Assembly (NCBI RefSeq): GCF_042434745.1
Contig: NZ_JBHLSS010000069.1
Strand: one strand, 5' to 3'
DNA from: Azotobacter paspali
GTDB lineage: Bacteria; Pseudomonadota; Gammaproteobacteria; Pseudomonadales; Pseudomonadaceae
Length of the DNA: 30,041 bases
How positions within the stretch are numbered: the first letter of the stretch is position 1; every line of letters begins with the position of its first letter. The notes beneath the pieces are model-generated. The model saw only the letters and a program-made list of their open reading frames with translations, was not told where the DNA came from and did no database searches. This document shows, one piece after another, positions 1-7,044 of the stretch. Both the position numbers and the translations under genes were made by a program.

Positions 1-324
1 CTCCGGGTTCCCTCGCTCCATCGTCGCTCCAGGGGCTCGCCGCGAAGGGCCATCCATGGCCCATCGCGGCATCCTTGCCGCTCGACCCCTTCCACGACGA
101 TTCCGCTCGGCCTCCTGAAGGGGGCATTCGGCGCGGCCTGACAGGTCGTGCCACAAGAGCGAAAGCGCTTTCAGGCAACCCGGAGCCCGACTCCCGTTCA
201 GGAGGCCGAGTGCAGGCGTCGCGTAGAGGGGCGAGCCGCAGGGAGGCGGCGAGAGTCGTACGAGGGGCATGGATGCCCCTTGTGCGACGACCCTCGGAGC
301 GGCGCCGGAGCGAGGGAACCCCGG
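1..324. repeat. Long imperfect inverted repeat, gene-free
   Basis: This stretch has no convincing gene and is organised as a large imperfect palindrome. The outer arms are about 2-18 and 307-324 and share the GGTTCCCTCGCTCC/GGAGCGAGGGAACC core. Intermediate arms lie around the local palindromes at 47-62 and 264-279, which are versions of one another. The inner arms are 106-119 and 197-210, a perfect 14-bp inverted match (CTCGGCCTCCTGAA). The short open frames across it are rich in Arg, Ser and Pro, as expected of a G+C-rich repeat read by chance. It is probably a dispersed intergenic repeat, or one end of a larger element cut by the window edge. The symmetry is seen directly; the repeat status is inferred. 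Confidence 0.55.
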
Positions 325-366
325 CGCAGCCGGGGCCGAATGACCGGGCGCGCTTTCTCTTTGGTT

Positions 367-396
367 ACTTTCTCTTTGCGCGCGCAAAGAGAAAGT
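367..396. repeat. Perfect 14-bp inverted repeat (hairpin)
   Basis: ACTTTCTCTTTGCG at 367-380 is followed after two bases by its exact reverse complement at 383-396. The structure joins the right edge of the larger palindrome. Similar hairpins with a CTTTCTCTTTG...CAAAGAGAAAG core are, as I recall, common dispersed elements in Pseudomonas and Xanthomonas genomes. There is no adjacent T-run, so I do not call it a terminator. From 397 to 558 I see no gene or other clear signal. Confidence 0.6.
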
Positions 397-558
397 GACT
401 CGGCCGGGGGGCAGAAACAGGGAGTATCCGCCCCCTCGGAAAGCAGCCGATGCACCGGATCTGGAGACCACGCCGGAGTGGACCAGGCACACAATCTTTC
501 CAGTCCGGTATCGGAAAGACATTTCATGCGATTGCCCTGGCACGATCCGCCGCCCTCT

Positions 559-587
559 TGGGGTTTGCCTGCGTAGGCGGCTATAAT
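559..587 (+). promoter_or_regulatory. Sigma70-type promoter of ahcY
   Basis: TTGGGG at 559-564 and a perfect TATAAT at 582-587 are separated by 17 bases. Transcription would begin near 594, giving a leader of about 150 nt that contains the whole SAH riboswitch upstream of ahcY. The match is by eye only. Confidence 0.65.
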
Positions 588-634
588 CGGCTGGATTTTC
601 TGCGGCCGACTCCGCTTTGGCCGTTCCCGCCACC

Positions 635-715
635 CTTCCGAGGGGCGCTGCAGCAGGCTTGCCAACGGCCTGTCAGGCTCGGAAGGGGCGTTTTCCGAAC
701 GCATCAACGGCGCCC
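635..715 (+). promoter_or_regulatory. S-adenosylhomocysteine (SAH) riboswitch
   Basis: The leader just upstream of ahcY has the layout of the SAH riboswitch class. Stem P1 is CTTCCGAG (635-642) paired with CTCGGAAG (678-685). The conserved GGGGCGCTGCA runs from 642. A small hairpin GCGTT/AACGC lies at 688-702, with a CAACGGCGCCC tail after it. The tail GCGCCC (710-715) is exactly complementary to GGGCGC (643-648), which forms the expected pseudoknot. Known members bind SAH and turn on SAH-recycling genes, mostly ahcY and metF, in Pseudomonas and related proteobacteria. The position directly before ahcY and metF fits this. Confidence 0.9.
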
Positions 716-743
716 ATTCGCACATTACGAATGGAGACTCTGC

Positions 744-2150
744 ATGAGCGCTGTCATGACGCCTGCCGCTTTCACCGATTACAAGGTCGCCGATATTTCC
801 CTGGCCGACTGGGGACGCAAGGAAATCATCATCGCCGAATCCGAGATGCCAGCGCTGATGGGCCTGCGTCGCAAGTACGCCGCCGAGCAGCCGCTCGCGG
901 GCGCGAAGATCCTCGGCTGCATCCACATGACCATCCAGACCGCGGTGCTGATCGAGACCCTGATCGCGCTGGGCGCGGAGGTGCGCTGGTCGAGCTGCAA
1001 CATCTTTTCGACCCAGGACCAGGCCGCCGCGGCCATCGCCGCCGCCGGCATCCCGGTGTTCGCCTGGAAGGGCGAGACCGAGGCCGAGTACGAGTGGTGC
1101 ATCGAGCAGACCATCCTCAAGGACGGCAAGCCCTGGGACGCCAACATGGTGCTCGACGACGGCGGCGACCTGACCGCCATCCTGCACCAGAAATACTCGC
1201 AGATGCTGGAGAAGGTCCACGGCATCACCGAGGAAACCACCACCGGCGTGCATCGCCTGTACGACATGCTCAAGGCCGGCACCCTGAAGGTTCCGGCGAT
1301 CAACGTCAACGACTCGGTGACCAAGAGCAAGAACGACAACAAGTACGGCTGCCGTCACAGCCTGAACGACGCCATCAAGCGCGGCACCGACCACCTGCTG
1401 TCCGGCAAGCAGGCACTGGTGATCGGCTACGGCGACGTGGGCAAGGGCTCGGCGCAGTCGTTGCGCCAGGAAGGCATGATCGTCAAGGTCTCGGAAATCG
1501 ACCCGATCTGCGCCATGCAGGCCTGCATGGACGGCTTCGAGCTGGTCTCCCCCTACCTGAACGGCGAGAATGACGGCACCGAGGCCAGCATCGACAAGGC
1601 GCTGCTCGGCAGGATCGACCTGATCGTCACCACCACCGGCAACGTCAACGTGTGTGACGCGGGCATGCTCAAGACGCTGAAGAAGCGCGCCGTGGTCTGC
1701 AACATCGGCCACTTCGACAGTGAGATCGACACCGCCTTCATGCGCGCCAACTGGGGCTGGGAAGAAGTCAAGCCGCAGGTGCACAAGATCCACCGCACCG
1801 GCAAGACCATCGACCCGACCAACGACGACTACCTGATCCTGCTCGCCGAAGGCCGCTTGGTGAATCTGGGCAATGCCACCGGCCATCCGAGCCGGATCAT
1901 GGACGGCTCCTTCGCCAACCAGGTGCTGGCGCAGATCCACCTGTACGGTGCCCGCTTCGCCGACCTGCCGGCTGCCGAGAAGGCCGCGCGCCTGAGCGTG
2001 GAAGTACTGCCGAAGAAGCTGGACGAGGAAGTGGCGCTGGAAATGGTCAAGGGCTTCGGAGGCGTGGTCACCCGCCTGACCGGCCAGCAGGCCGAGTACA
2101 TTGGCGTCGGGGTGGACGGTCCGTTCAAGCCGGACAGCTACCGTTACTGA
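744..2150 (+). CDS. ahcY: Adenosylhomocysteinase (SAH hydrolase)
   Basis: The 468-residue cytosolic enzyme splits S-adenosylhomocysteine reversibly into adenosine and homocysteine, using bound NAD. This removes the product inhibitor of methyltransferases and feeds methionine resynthesis. The family signature NDNKYGCRHSLNDAI and the Rossmann motif GYGDVGKGSAQ are both present, and the protein ends in the usual PFKPxxYRY. Length and sequence match pseudomonad AhcY from end to end. The start chosen is the ATG giving MSAVMTP, with GGAG (733-736) seven bases upstream; the longer open frame runs through the riboswitch and is not coding. Expression is probably controlled by the SAH riboswitch in the leader. 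metF follows after a hairpin repeat and may share the transcript. Confidence 0.97.
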   Translation: MSAVMTPAAFTDYKVADISLADWGRKEIIIAESEMPALMGLRRKYAAEQPLAGAKILGCIHMTIQTAVLIETLIALGAEVRWSSCNIFSTQDQAAAAIAAAGIPVFAWKGETEAEYEWCIEQTILKDGKPWDANMVLDDGGDLTAILHQKYSQMLEKVHGITEETTTGVHRLYDMLKAGTLKVPAINVNDSVTKSKNDNKYGCRHSLNDAIKRGTDHLLSGKQALVIGYGDVGKGSAQSLRQEGMIVKVSEIDPICAMQACMDGFELVSPYLNGENDGTEASIDKALLGRIDLIVTTTGNVNVCDAGMLKTLKKRAVVCNIGHFDSEIDTAFMRANWGWEEVKPQVHKIHRTGKTIDPTNDDYLILLAEGRLVNLGNATGHPSRIMDGSFANQVLAQIHLYGARFADLPAAEKAARLSVEVLPKKLDEEVALEMVKGFGGVVTRLTGQQAEYIGVGVDGPFKPDSYRY

Positions 2151-2156
2151 CAGGCC

Positions 2157-2239
2157 CGTAGGGTGGAAAACCCGCGCAGCGGTTTTCCACCACCGGCAGC
2201 ACCCGGTGGAAGAGGCCTGTGGCCGTCTTCCACCCTACG
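2157..2239. repeat. 83-bp nested hairpin repeat between ahcY and metF
   Basis: The outer arms CGTAGGGTGGAA (2157-2168) and TTCCACCCTACG (2228-2239) are perfect inverted copies. Inside are a second hairpin, GGTGGAAAACC (2162-2172) with GGTTTTCCACC (2181-2191), and a third, CACCGG/CCGGTG (2191-2208). A shorter copy of the second hairpin occurs at 24314-24347, so this is a dispersed family. It fills the whole ahcY-metF gap and ends four bases before the metF ribosome-binding site. It could therefore stabilise or process the mRNA between the two genes, which is inference. Confidence 0.75.
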
Positions 2240-2254
2240 TCCAAGGAATCCGCG

Positions 2255-3100
2255 ATGTCCCAGGAACGCCGCTACAGCTTCGAATTCTTCCCGACCAAGA
2301 CCGAGGCCGGCCACGAAAAACTGATGAACGTGGCCCGCCGACTGGCCGGCTGCGACCCCGACTTTTTCTCCTGCACCTACGGCGCCGGCGGCTCGACCCG
2401 CGACCGGACCCTGAACACCGTGCTGCAACTGGACGGCGAGGTGAAGGTACCGACCGCGCCGCACTTGTCCTGCGTCGGCGACAGCAAGGCCGAACTACGC
2501 AGCCTGCTGAACACCTACAAGGACGCCGGCATCCGCCGTATCGTCGCCCTGCGCGGCGACCTGCCGTCCGGCATGGGCCTGGCCAACGGCGAGCTGCGCC
2601 ACGCCAGCGACCTGGTGGAATTCATTCGTGCCGAAACCGGCGGGCACTTCCACATCGAGGTCGCTGCCTACCCGGAGATGCACCCGCAGGCGCGCAACCT
2701 CGAGGACGATCTCGCCCGCTTCGCCGCCAAGATGAAGGCCGGAGCGGACAGCGCCATCACCCAGTACTTCTTCAACGCCGACAGCTATTTCCATTTCGTC
2801 GAGCGGGTCCGCAAGCTGGGCGTGGAACAGCCGATCGTCCCCGGCATCATGCCGATCACCAACTACAGCAAGCTGGCGCGCTTCTCCGATGCCTGCGGCG
2901 CGGAACTGCCGCGCTGGGTACGCAAGCAACTGGAGGCCTACGGCGACGACCTGGAAAGCATCCAGGCCTTCGGCGCACAAGTGGTGACCGCGATGTGCGA
3001 AAAACTCCTCGAAGGCGGCGCGCCGGGCCTGCACTTCTATACTCTGAATCAGGCCGAACCCAGCCTAGCGATCTGGAACAACCTCGGGTTGCCGCGCTGA
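2255..3100 (+). CDS. metF: Methylenetetrahydrofolate reductase
   Basis: MetF reduces 5,10-methylene-THF to 5-methyl-THF with FAD and NADH, supplying the methyl group that methionine synthase puts on homocysteine. Here it encodes 281 residues, a normal length for the single-domain bacterial enzyme, which folds as a TIM barrel. Visible family features are the N-terminal YSFEFFPTKTE strand, TYGAGGSTRDRT and PHLSC in the first half, ALRGDLP, and the PGIMPITNYSKLARF segment. The start ATG has AAGGA at 2243-2247, seven bases upstream. It follows ahcY on the same strand, and both act on homocysteine. The SAH riboswitch may reach it by co-transcription, though the repeat in the gap could weaken coupling. 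Confidence 0.96.
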   Translation: MSQERRYSFEFFPTKTEAGHEKLMNVARRLAGCDPDFFSCTYGAGGSTRDRTLNTVLQLDGEVKVPTAPHLSCVGDSKAELRSLLNTYKDAGIRRIVALRGDLPSGMGLANGELRHASDLVEFIRAETGGHFHIEVAAYPEMHPQARNLEDDLARFAAKMKAGADSAITQYFFNADSYFHFVERVRKLGVEQPIVPGIMPITNYSKLARFSDACGAELPRWVRKQLEAYGDDLESIQAFGAQVVTAMCEKLLEGGAPGLHFYTLNQAEPSLAIWNNLGLPR

Positions 3101-3176
3101 AAAGCATGCCCGGCGCCGCGCGTCCCGAATGGGGCGCCGGAAGCCGTCTGCAATACACTTCGCAAAGGCTCGGCTC

Positions 3177-3185
3177 TGATATACT
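3177..3185 (+). promoter_or_regulatory. Possible extended -10 promoter upstream of rhlE
   Basis: TGATATACT combines the TG extension with a TATACT hexamer (3180-3185) in the metF-rhlE gap. No good -35 hexamer is visible at the usual distance. It would give a 5' leader of about 130 nt before the helicase start. Confidence 0.4.
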
Positions 3186-3324
3186 CCAGACTTCCGCCAG
3201 GCTTGCGCCCGGCTGCTCGGCCAACACAGGCCCAGCAAGACCGGTCGGGGTCACGCCCACTCGCGTGATTCGCGCCCGGCACGTTCGAACCTTCGGGCCC
3301 CGCCCTAACCAAACAGGATTTCCC

Positions 3325-5118
3325 ATGTCCTTTGCTTCCCTCGGGCTTTCCGAGGCATTGGTCCGCGCCGTCGAGGCCGCCGGCTATGCCCAGCCCACTC
3401 CCGTGCAACAGCGGGCCATCCCCGCCGTGTTGCAAGGCCGCGACCTGATGGTCGCCGCCCAGACCGGCACCGGCAAGACCGGCGGCTTCGCGCTCCCCGT
3501 ACTCGAACGACTGTTCCCCGGCGGCCACCCGGACAAGGAACACCGCCATGGTCCGCGCCAGGCCCGCGTGCTCGTTCTGACCCCAACCCGCGAGCTGGCG
3601 GCCCAGGTGCACGACAGCTTCAAGCTCTACGCCCGCGACCTGAAACTGGTCAGCGCCTGTATCTTCGGCGGGGTCGGCATGAACCCGCAGGTCCAGGCTT
3701 TGTCCCGTGGCGTCGACGTGCTGGTGGCCTGTCCTGGGCGCCTGCTCGACCTGGCCGGCCAGGGCGACATCGATCTCTCCCACGTGGAGATCCTGGTGCT
3801 CGACGAAGCCGACCGCATGCTCGATATGGGCTTCATCCACGACGTCAAGAAGGTTCTCGCCAAGCTGCCGTCCAAACGCCAGAACCTGCTGTTCTCGGCG
3901 ACCTTCTCGGCGGACATCGTCAACCTCGCCAACAAGCTGCTGCACGATCCCGAACGTATCGAGGTGACCCCGCCGAACACCACGGTGGAGCGCATCGAGC
4001 AGCGCGTCTTCCGCCTGCCGGCCGGCCACAAGCGCGCCCTGCTCGCCCACCTAGTCACCCAGGGCGCTTGGGAGCAGGTGCTGGTGTTCACCCGAACCAA
4101 GCACGGTGCCAACCGCCTTGCCGAATACCTCGACAAGCACGGTCTGCCGGCCGCGGCGATCCACGGCAACAAGAGCCAGAACGCCCGCACCAAGGCCCTG
4201 GCCGACTTCAAGAGCGGCGCCATCCGCATCCTGGTCGCCACCGATATCGCCGCCCGCGGCCTGGACATCGACCAGTTGCCCCATGTGGTCAACTTCGAAC
4301 TGCCCAACGTCGAGGAGGACTACGTCCACCGCATCGGCCGCACCGGCCGCGCCGGCCGCAGCGGCGAGGCGATCTCGCTGGTCGCCCCGGACGAGGAGAA
4401 GCTGCTCAAGTCCATCGAACGCATGACTCGCCAGAGCATCCCGGAAGGCGACTGGGCGGGCTTCGACATAGGCGCCGTCGAGGCGGAGAAACCCGAGGTT
4501 CGCGAAGCGCACCCGCCGCGCAACGCCATTGCCGGACGCAAGGACAAGGGCAAGGACAAGGGCCAGGAGAAATCCCGGGAAAAAAACCTGGAGAAGGTCC
4601 GCGGCAAGGAACGCGGCCCGCAGGCCAAGGGCGCCGGTCAGCCGGGCCGCCCGCAGCCGAAGGCCAAGGCGCAGCCCGCCCGCCAGCCGACGGTCCCCAT
4701 GCTGCCGCCGAATCGCGATCCCGAGGAATTCCTCGACGACGATATCGACAACTTCGGCAACCGCGCCGACTACGTCAGCCCCTACCAGAACAAGTCGCAG
4801 CGCGGCCGCCGTCCGGGCACGAACGGCCAGGCGGCTGGCCGTGGTCAGAGCCAGGGGCAAGGGCAGGGGCAAGGCCAGGGCCAGGGCCAGCGCGGTCCGA
4901 AGCGCCAGGGCCAGCAGGTACGCCGCGCACCGGTACCGGCCTACCGCAGCGAAGCGCCCCGCGAGGAAGCGCCGCGCAAGCCTGAACGGCAGCCGCTGAT
5001 CCTGCACAAGGAGTCGAAAAGCGAGCGCTTCCCCTCCCCGGAACAGCTCGACCAGCTCTCCGGCCGCCGCCCGCGCAGCGAAAAGCCGGCGCTGCTGACG
5101 CGCAATCGCGAGGAGTGA
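3325..5118 (+). CDS. rhlE: DEAD-box ATP-dependent RNA helicase, RhlE type
   Basis: The product is a 597-residue cytosolic helicase likely to remodel rRNA or mRNA structures. The helicase core holds the motifs in order: an F-to-Q motif region (residues 3-28), motif I AQTGTGKT (45-52), PTRELA (87-92), DEAD (160-163), SAT (191-193), and HRIGRTGRAGR near residue 340. From about residue 390 to the end the protein is low-complexity and basic, with KDKGKDKGQEKSREK-type stretches and a (GQ)n tract. Such tails help RhlE proteins bind RNA. I recall an rhlE2 gene next to metF in P. aeruginosa. The start ATG gives MSFASLGL, the usual RhlE N-terminus; the open frame extends far upstream through metF but is not coding there. 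A terminator follows. Confidence 0.94.
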   Translation: MSFASLGLSEALVRAVEAAGYAQPTPVQQRAIPAVLQGRDLMVAAQTGTGKTGGFALPVLERLFPGGHPDKEHRHGPRQARVLVLTPTRELAAQVHDSFKLYARDLKLVSACIFGGVGMNPQVQALSRGVDVLVACPGRLLDLAGQGDIDLSHVEILVLDEADRMLDMGFIHDVKKVLAKLPSKRQNLLFSATFSADIVNLANKLLHDPERIEVTPPNTTVERIEQRVFRLPAGHKRALLAHLVTQGAWEQVLVFTRTKHGANRLAEYLDKHGLPAAAIHGNKSQNARTKALADFKSGAIRILVATDIAARGLDIDQLPHVVNFELPNVEEDYVHRIGRTGRAGRSGEAISLVAPDEEKLLKSIERMTRQSIPEGDWAGFDIGAVEAEKPEVREAHPPRNAIAGRKDKGKDKGQEKSREKNLEKVRGKERGPQAKGAGQPGRPQPKAKAQPARQPTVPMLPPNRDPEEFLDDDIDNFGNRADYVSPYQNKSQRGRRPGTNGQAAGRGQSQGQGQGQGQGQGQRGPKRQGQQVRRAPVPAYRSEAPREEAPRKPERQPLILHKESKSERFPSPEQLDQLSGRRPRSEKPALLTRNREE

Positions 5119-5143
5119 GGTTCACTCTTCTCGCCATGCAAGG

Positions 5144-5166
5144 AAGCCGGCTTCGCCGGCTTTTTT
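5144..5166 (+). terminator. Rho-independent terminator of rhlE
   Basis: AAGCCGGC (5144-5151) pairs with GCCGGCTT (5155-5162) across a three-base loop, and six T's run from 5161 to 5166. It lies 25 bases after the helicase stop codon. Confidence 0.88.
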
Positions 5167-5554
5167 GTATCCGAAAACCGCGTGATGCACGGGCTCGAAA
5201 CGAACGTGCCAGCCTCCCGCGCCCCGCCAAAAGCGGCACGCCAGTCTCGGGGCGAAGCGCTGCGAAGGCTGAAGCCATGCCTTGTGTTCGAACACGGCAG
5301 GACGGTCGGCCCCGCTATTCGTGGTTACTGGCGCCACCTTCCGATCCGGCCAGCCCTTTCGAGCGTCCTGGAGGCATCCAGTCGATACACGGCCCGGAGC
5401 CGTCGAATCGCTCGAAGATGAGTTTTTCCGCGAAGGAAAGAACCTGTCTTTCCTGCGAGGTTTTCCCGCCGACCGGGGAACACACCAGCGCGCAAACGGG
5501 TCCTCCAGTCAGGACAAGCCTGCCTCCCACAGCCCCGACCGACACCTTAATCCA
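5167..5554. other. Gene-free stretch, possible repeat
   Basis: About 390 bases separate the rhlE terminator from the promoter region of the next gene. Open frames exist on both strands, but none has a convincing ribosome-binding site or a family I recognise. A minus-strand frame around 5120-5340 looks rich in aromatic residues and could be a dispersed repeat read as protein, which I cannot test here. In P. aeruginosa ftsY, which I recall lying divergent from the M16 pair, would occupy this side; no ftsY sequence is visible. Confidence 0.4.
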
Positions 5555-5582
5555 TTGAATCGAAAAGATTTATTCATATTTT
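5555..5582 (+). promoter_or_regulatory. Possible promoter of the M16 protease operon
   Basis: In the only A+T-rich patch of this gap, TTGAAT (5555-5560) and TATTTT (5577-5582) are separated by 16 bases. This is about 115 bases before the protease start. It is a moderate sigma70 match. Confidence 0.4.
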
Positions 5583-5697
5583 TCCGGGCTACCCTGGCCA
5601 AGCCCGGCACACGTATACGTACCGCACACGGACAGGTATCCTACATTTCCCCGCCCGCAGGGCCGAGCTCGCGGGCCGCTCTACAGGTTCGACATCG

Positions 5698-7044
5698 ATG
5701 AACGTAATCGCTCGCCATGCCGCCTTCCTTCTGCTCGGCATGCCGTTGGCGGCACTGGCCGCCGTACCCCAGCCAACCCACGAATACACCCTGGACAACG
5801 GCTTAAAGGTCATCGTCCGCGAGGACCACCGCGCTCCGGTGGTGGTCTCGCAGCTCTGGTACAAGGTTGGCTCCAGCTACGAAACGCCCGGCCAGACCGG
5901 CCTTTCCCACGCCCTCGAGCACATGATGTTCAAGGGCAGCCGCAAGCTCGGCCCCGGCGAATCCTCGCGCATCCTGCGCGAGTTGGGTGCCGAGGAAAAC
6001 GCCTTCACCGGCGACGACTACACCGCCTACTACCAGGTACTGGCGCGTGACCGCCTGCCCGTGGCCCTCGAATTGGAGGCCGATCGCCTGGCCAGCCTGC
6101 GCCTGCCGGCGGAAGAGTTCGCGCGCGAGATCGAGGTGGTCAAGGAGGAGCGCCACCTGCGCACCGACGATCGTCCCAGCGCCCTGGCCTACGAACGCTT
6201 CAAAGCCATGGCCTACCCGGCCAGCGGCTATCGCACCCCGACCATCGGCTGGATGCCCGATCTCGACCGGATGAGCGTCGACGATCTGCGTACCTGGTAC
6301 CAATCTTGGTACGTGCCGAACAACGCTACCCTGGTGGTGGTCGGCGACGTCAGCGGCGACGAGGTGAAGCAACTCGCCGAACATTACTTCGGCGCCATTC
6401 CGTCGCGTCCGCTGCCGGTCGCCAAGCGCCCGCTGGAACCGGCCGAACCGGGCGAGCGGCGCCTCGCGCTGAACCTCAAGGTACAGTTGCCGAGCCTGCT
6501 CTATGGCTTCAACGTACCGGGCCTGGCCACTGCCGAAAGCCACCGCGAGGCGTATGCGCTGCGCCTGATCGCCGGCCTGCTCGACGGCGGCTACAGCGCG
6601 CGCATTCCGGCCCGCCTGGAGCGCGGCGAGGAACTGGTGTCCGGCGCCGGCGCCGGCTACGACCCCTACGCGCGCGGCGACAGCCTGTTCGTCCTCAACG
6701 CCACGCCTAACGTGCAGAAGGGCCATACCCTGGAAGAGGTCGAGGCCGGGCTCTGGCGCCTGCTCGACGAACTCAAGGAAACCCCGCCGACGGCCGAGGA
6801 GCTGGAACGCGTGCGCGCCCAGGTCATCGCCGACCTGGTCTACGAGCGCGACTCCATCGCCCGTCAGGCGACCATCATCGGCCAACTGGAAACCGTGGGC
6901 CTGTCCTGGCAATTGATCGACGAGGAGCTGGCCGCTCTACAAGCGGTCACCTCGCAGGATATCCAAGACGCCGCACGCCGCTACTTCACCCACTCGCGCC
7001 TCACCGTCGCGCACGTCCTGCCCGAGGAGGCCAACCATGACTAA
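5698..7044 (+). CDS. M16 family zinc metalloprotease (catalytic subunit)
   Basis: The 448-residue protein is a pitrilysin-family peptidase probably acting in the periplasm. A signal peptide covers about residues 1-22 (hydrophobic FLLLGMPLAALAA). The inverted zinc motif HxxEH is present as H71-A-L-E74-H75, and the downstream glutamate ligand is expected at E150/E151 in the VVKEERH segment, about 76 residues on. An N-terminal M16 domain is followed by a C-terminal inactive M16 domain. The next gene overlaps by 8 nt and encodes an M16 homologue without the zinc motif, so the two probably form a heterodimer, as known for paired short M16 proteins. The substrate is unknown. The ribosome-binding site is weak (AGG at about 5694). 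I recall the same pair in P. aeruginosa. Confidence 0.92.
   Translation: MNVIARHAAFLLLGMPLAALAAVPQPTHEYTLDNGLKVIVREDHRAPVVVSQLWYKVGSSYETPGQTGLSHALEHMMFKGSRKLGPGESSRILRELGAEENAFTGDDYTAYYQVLARDRLPVALELEADRLASLRLPAEEFAREIEVVKEERHLRTDDRPSALAYERFKAMAYPASGYRTPTIGWMPDLDRMSVDDLRTWYQSWYVPNNATLVVVGDVSGDEVKQLAEHYFGAIPSRPLPVAKRPLEPAEPGERRLALNLKVQLPSLLYGFNVPGLATAESHREAYALRLIAGLLDGGYSARIPARLERGEELVSGAGAGYDPYARGDSLFVLNATPNVQKGHTLEEVEAGLWRLLDELKETPPTAEELERVRAQVIADLVYERDSIARQATIIGQLETVGLSWQLIDEELAALQAVTSQDIQDAARRYFTHSRLTVAHVLPEEANHD

Noticed and set aside
75..398. Open frame across the left palindrome as a gene
   Set aside because: It is Arg/Ser/Pro-rich low-complexity sequence spanning inverted-repeat arms, with no ribosome-binding site.
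198..1940. Long minus-strand open frame (580 codons) opposite ahcY
   Set aside because: It is the antisense shadow of ahcY, is rich in Val/His/Asp/Gly as expected from high third-position G+C, and runs through the riboswitch and promoter.
2101..3324. N-terminal extension of the helicase frame
   Set aside because: The frame is open back through metF, but RhlE proteins begin at MSFASLGL and the upstream codons lie in another gene's shadow.
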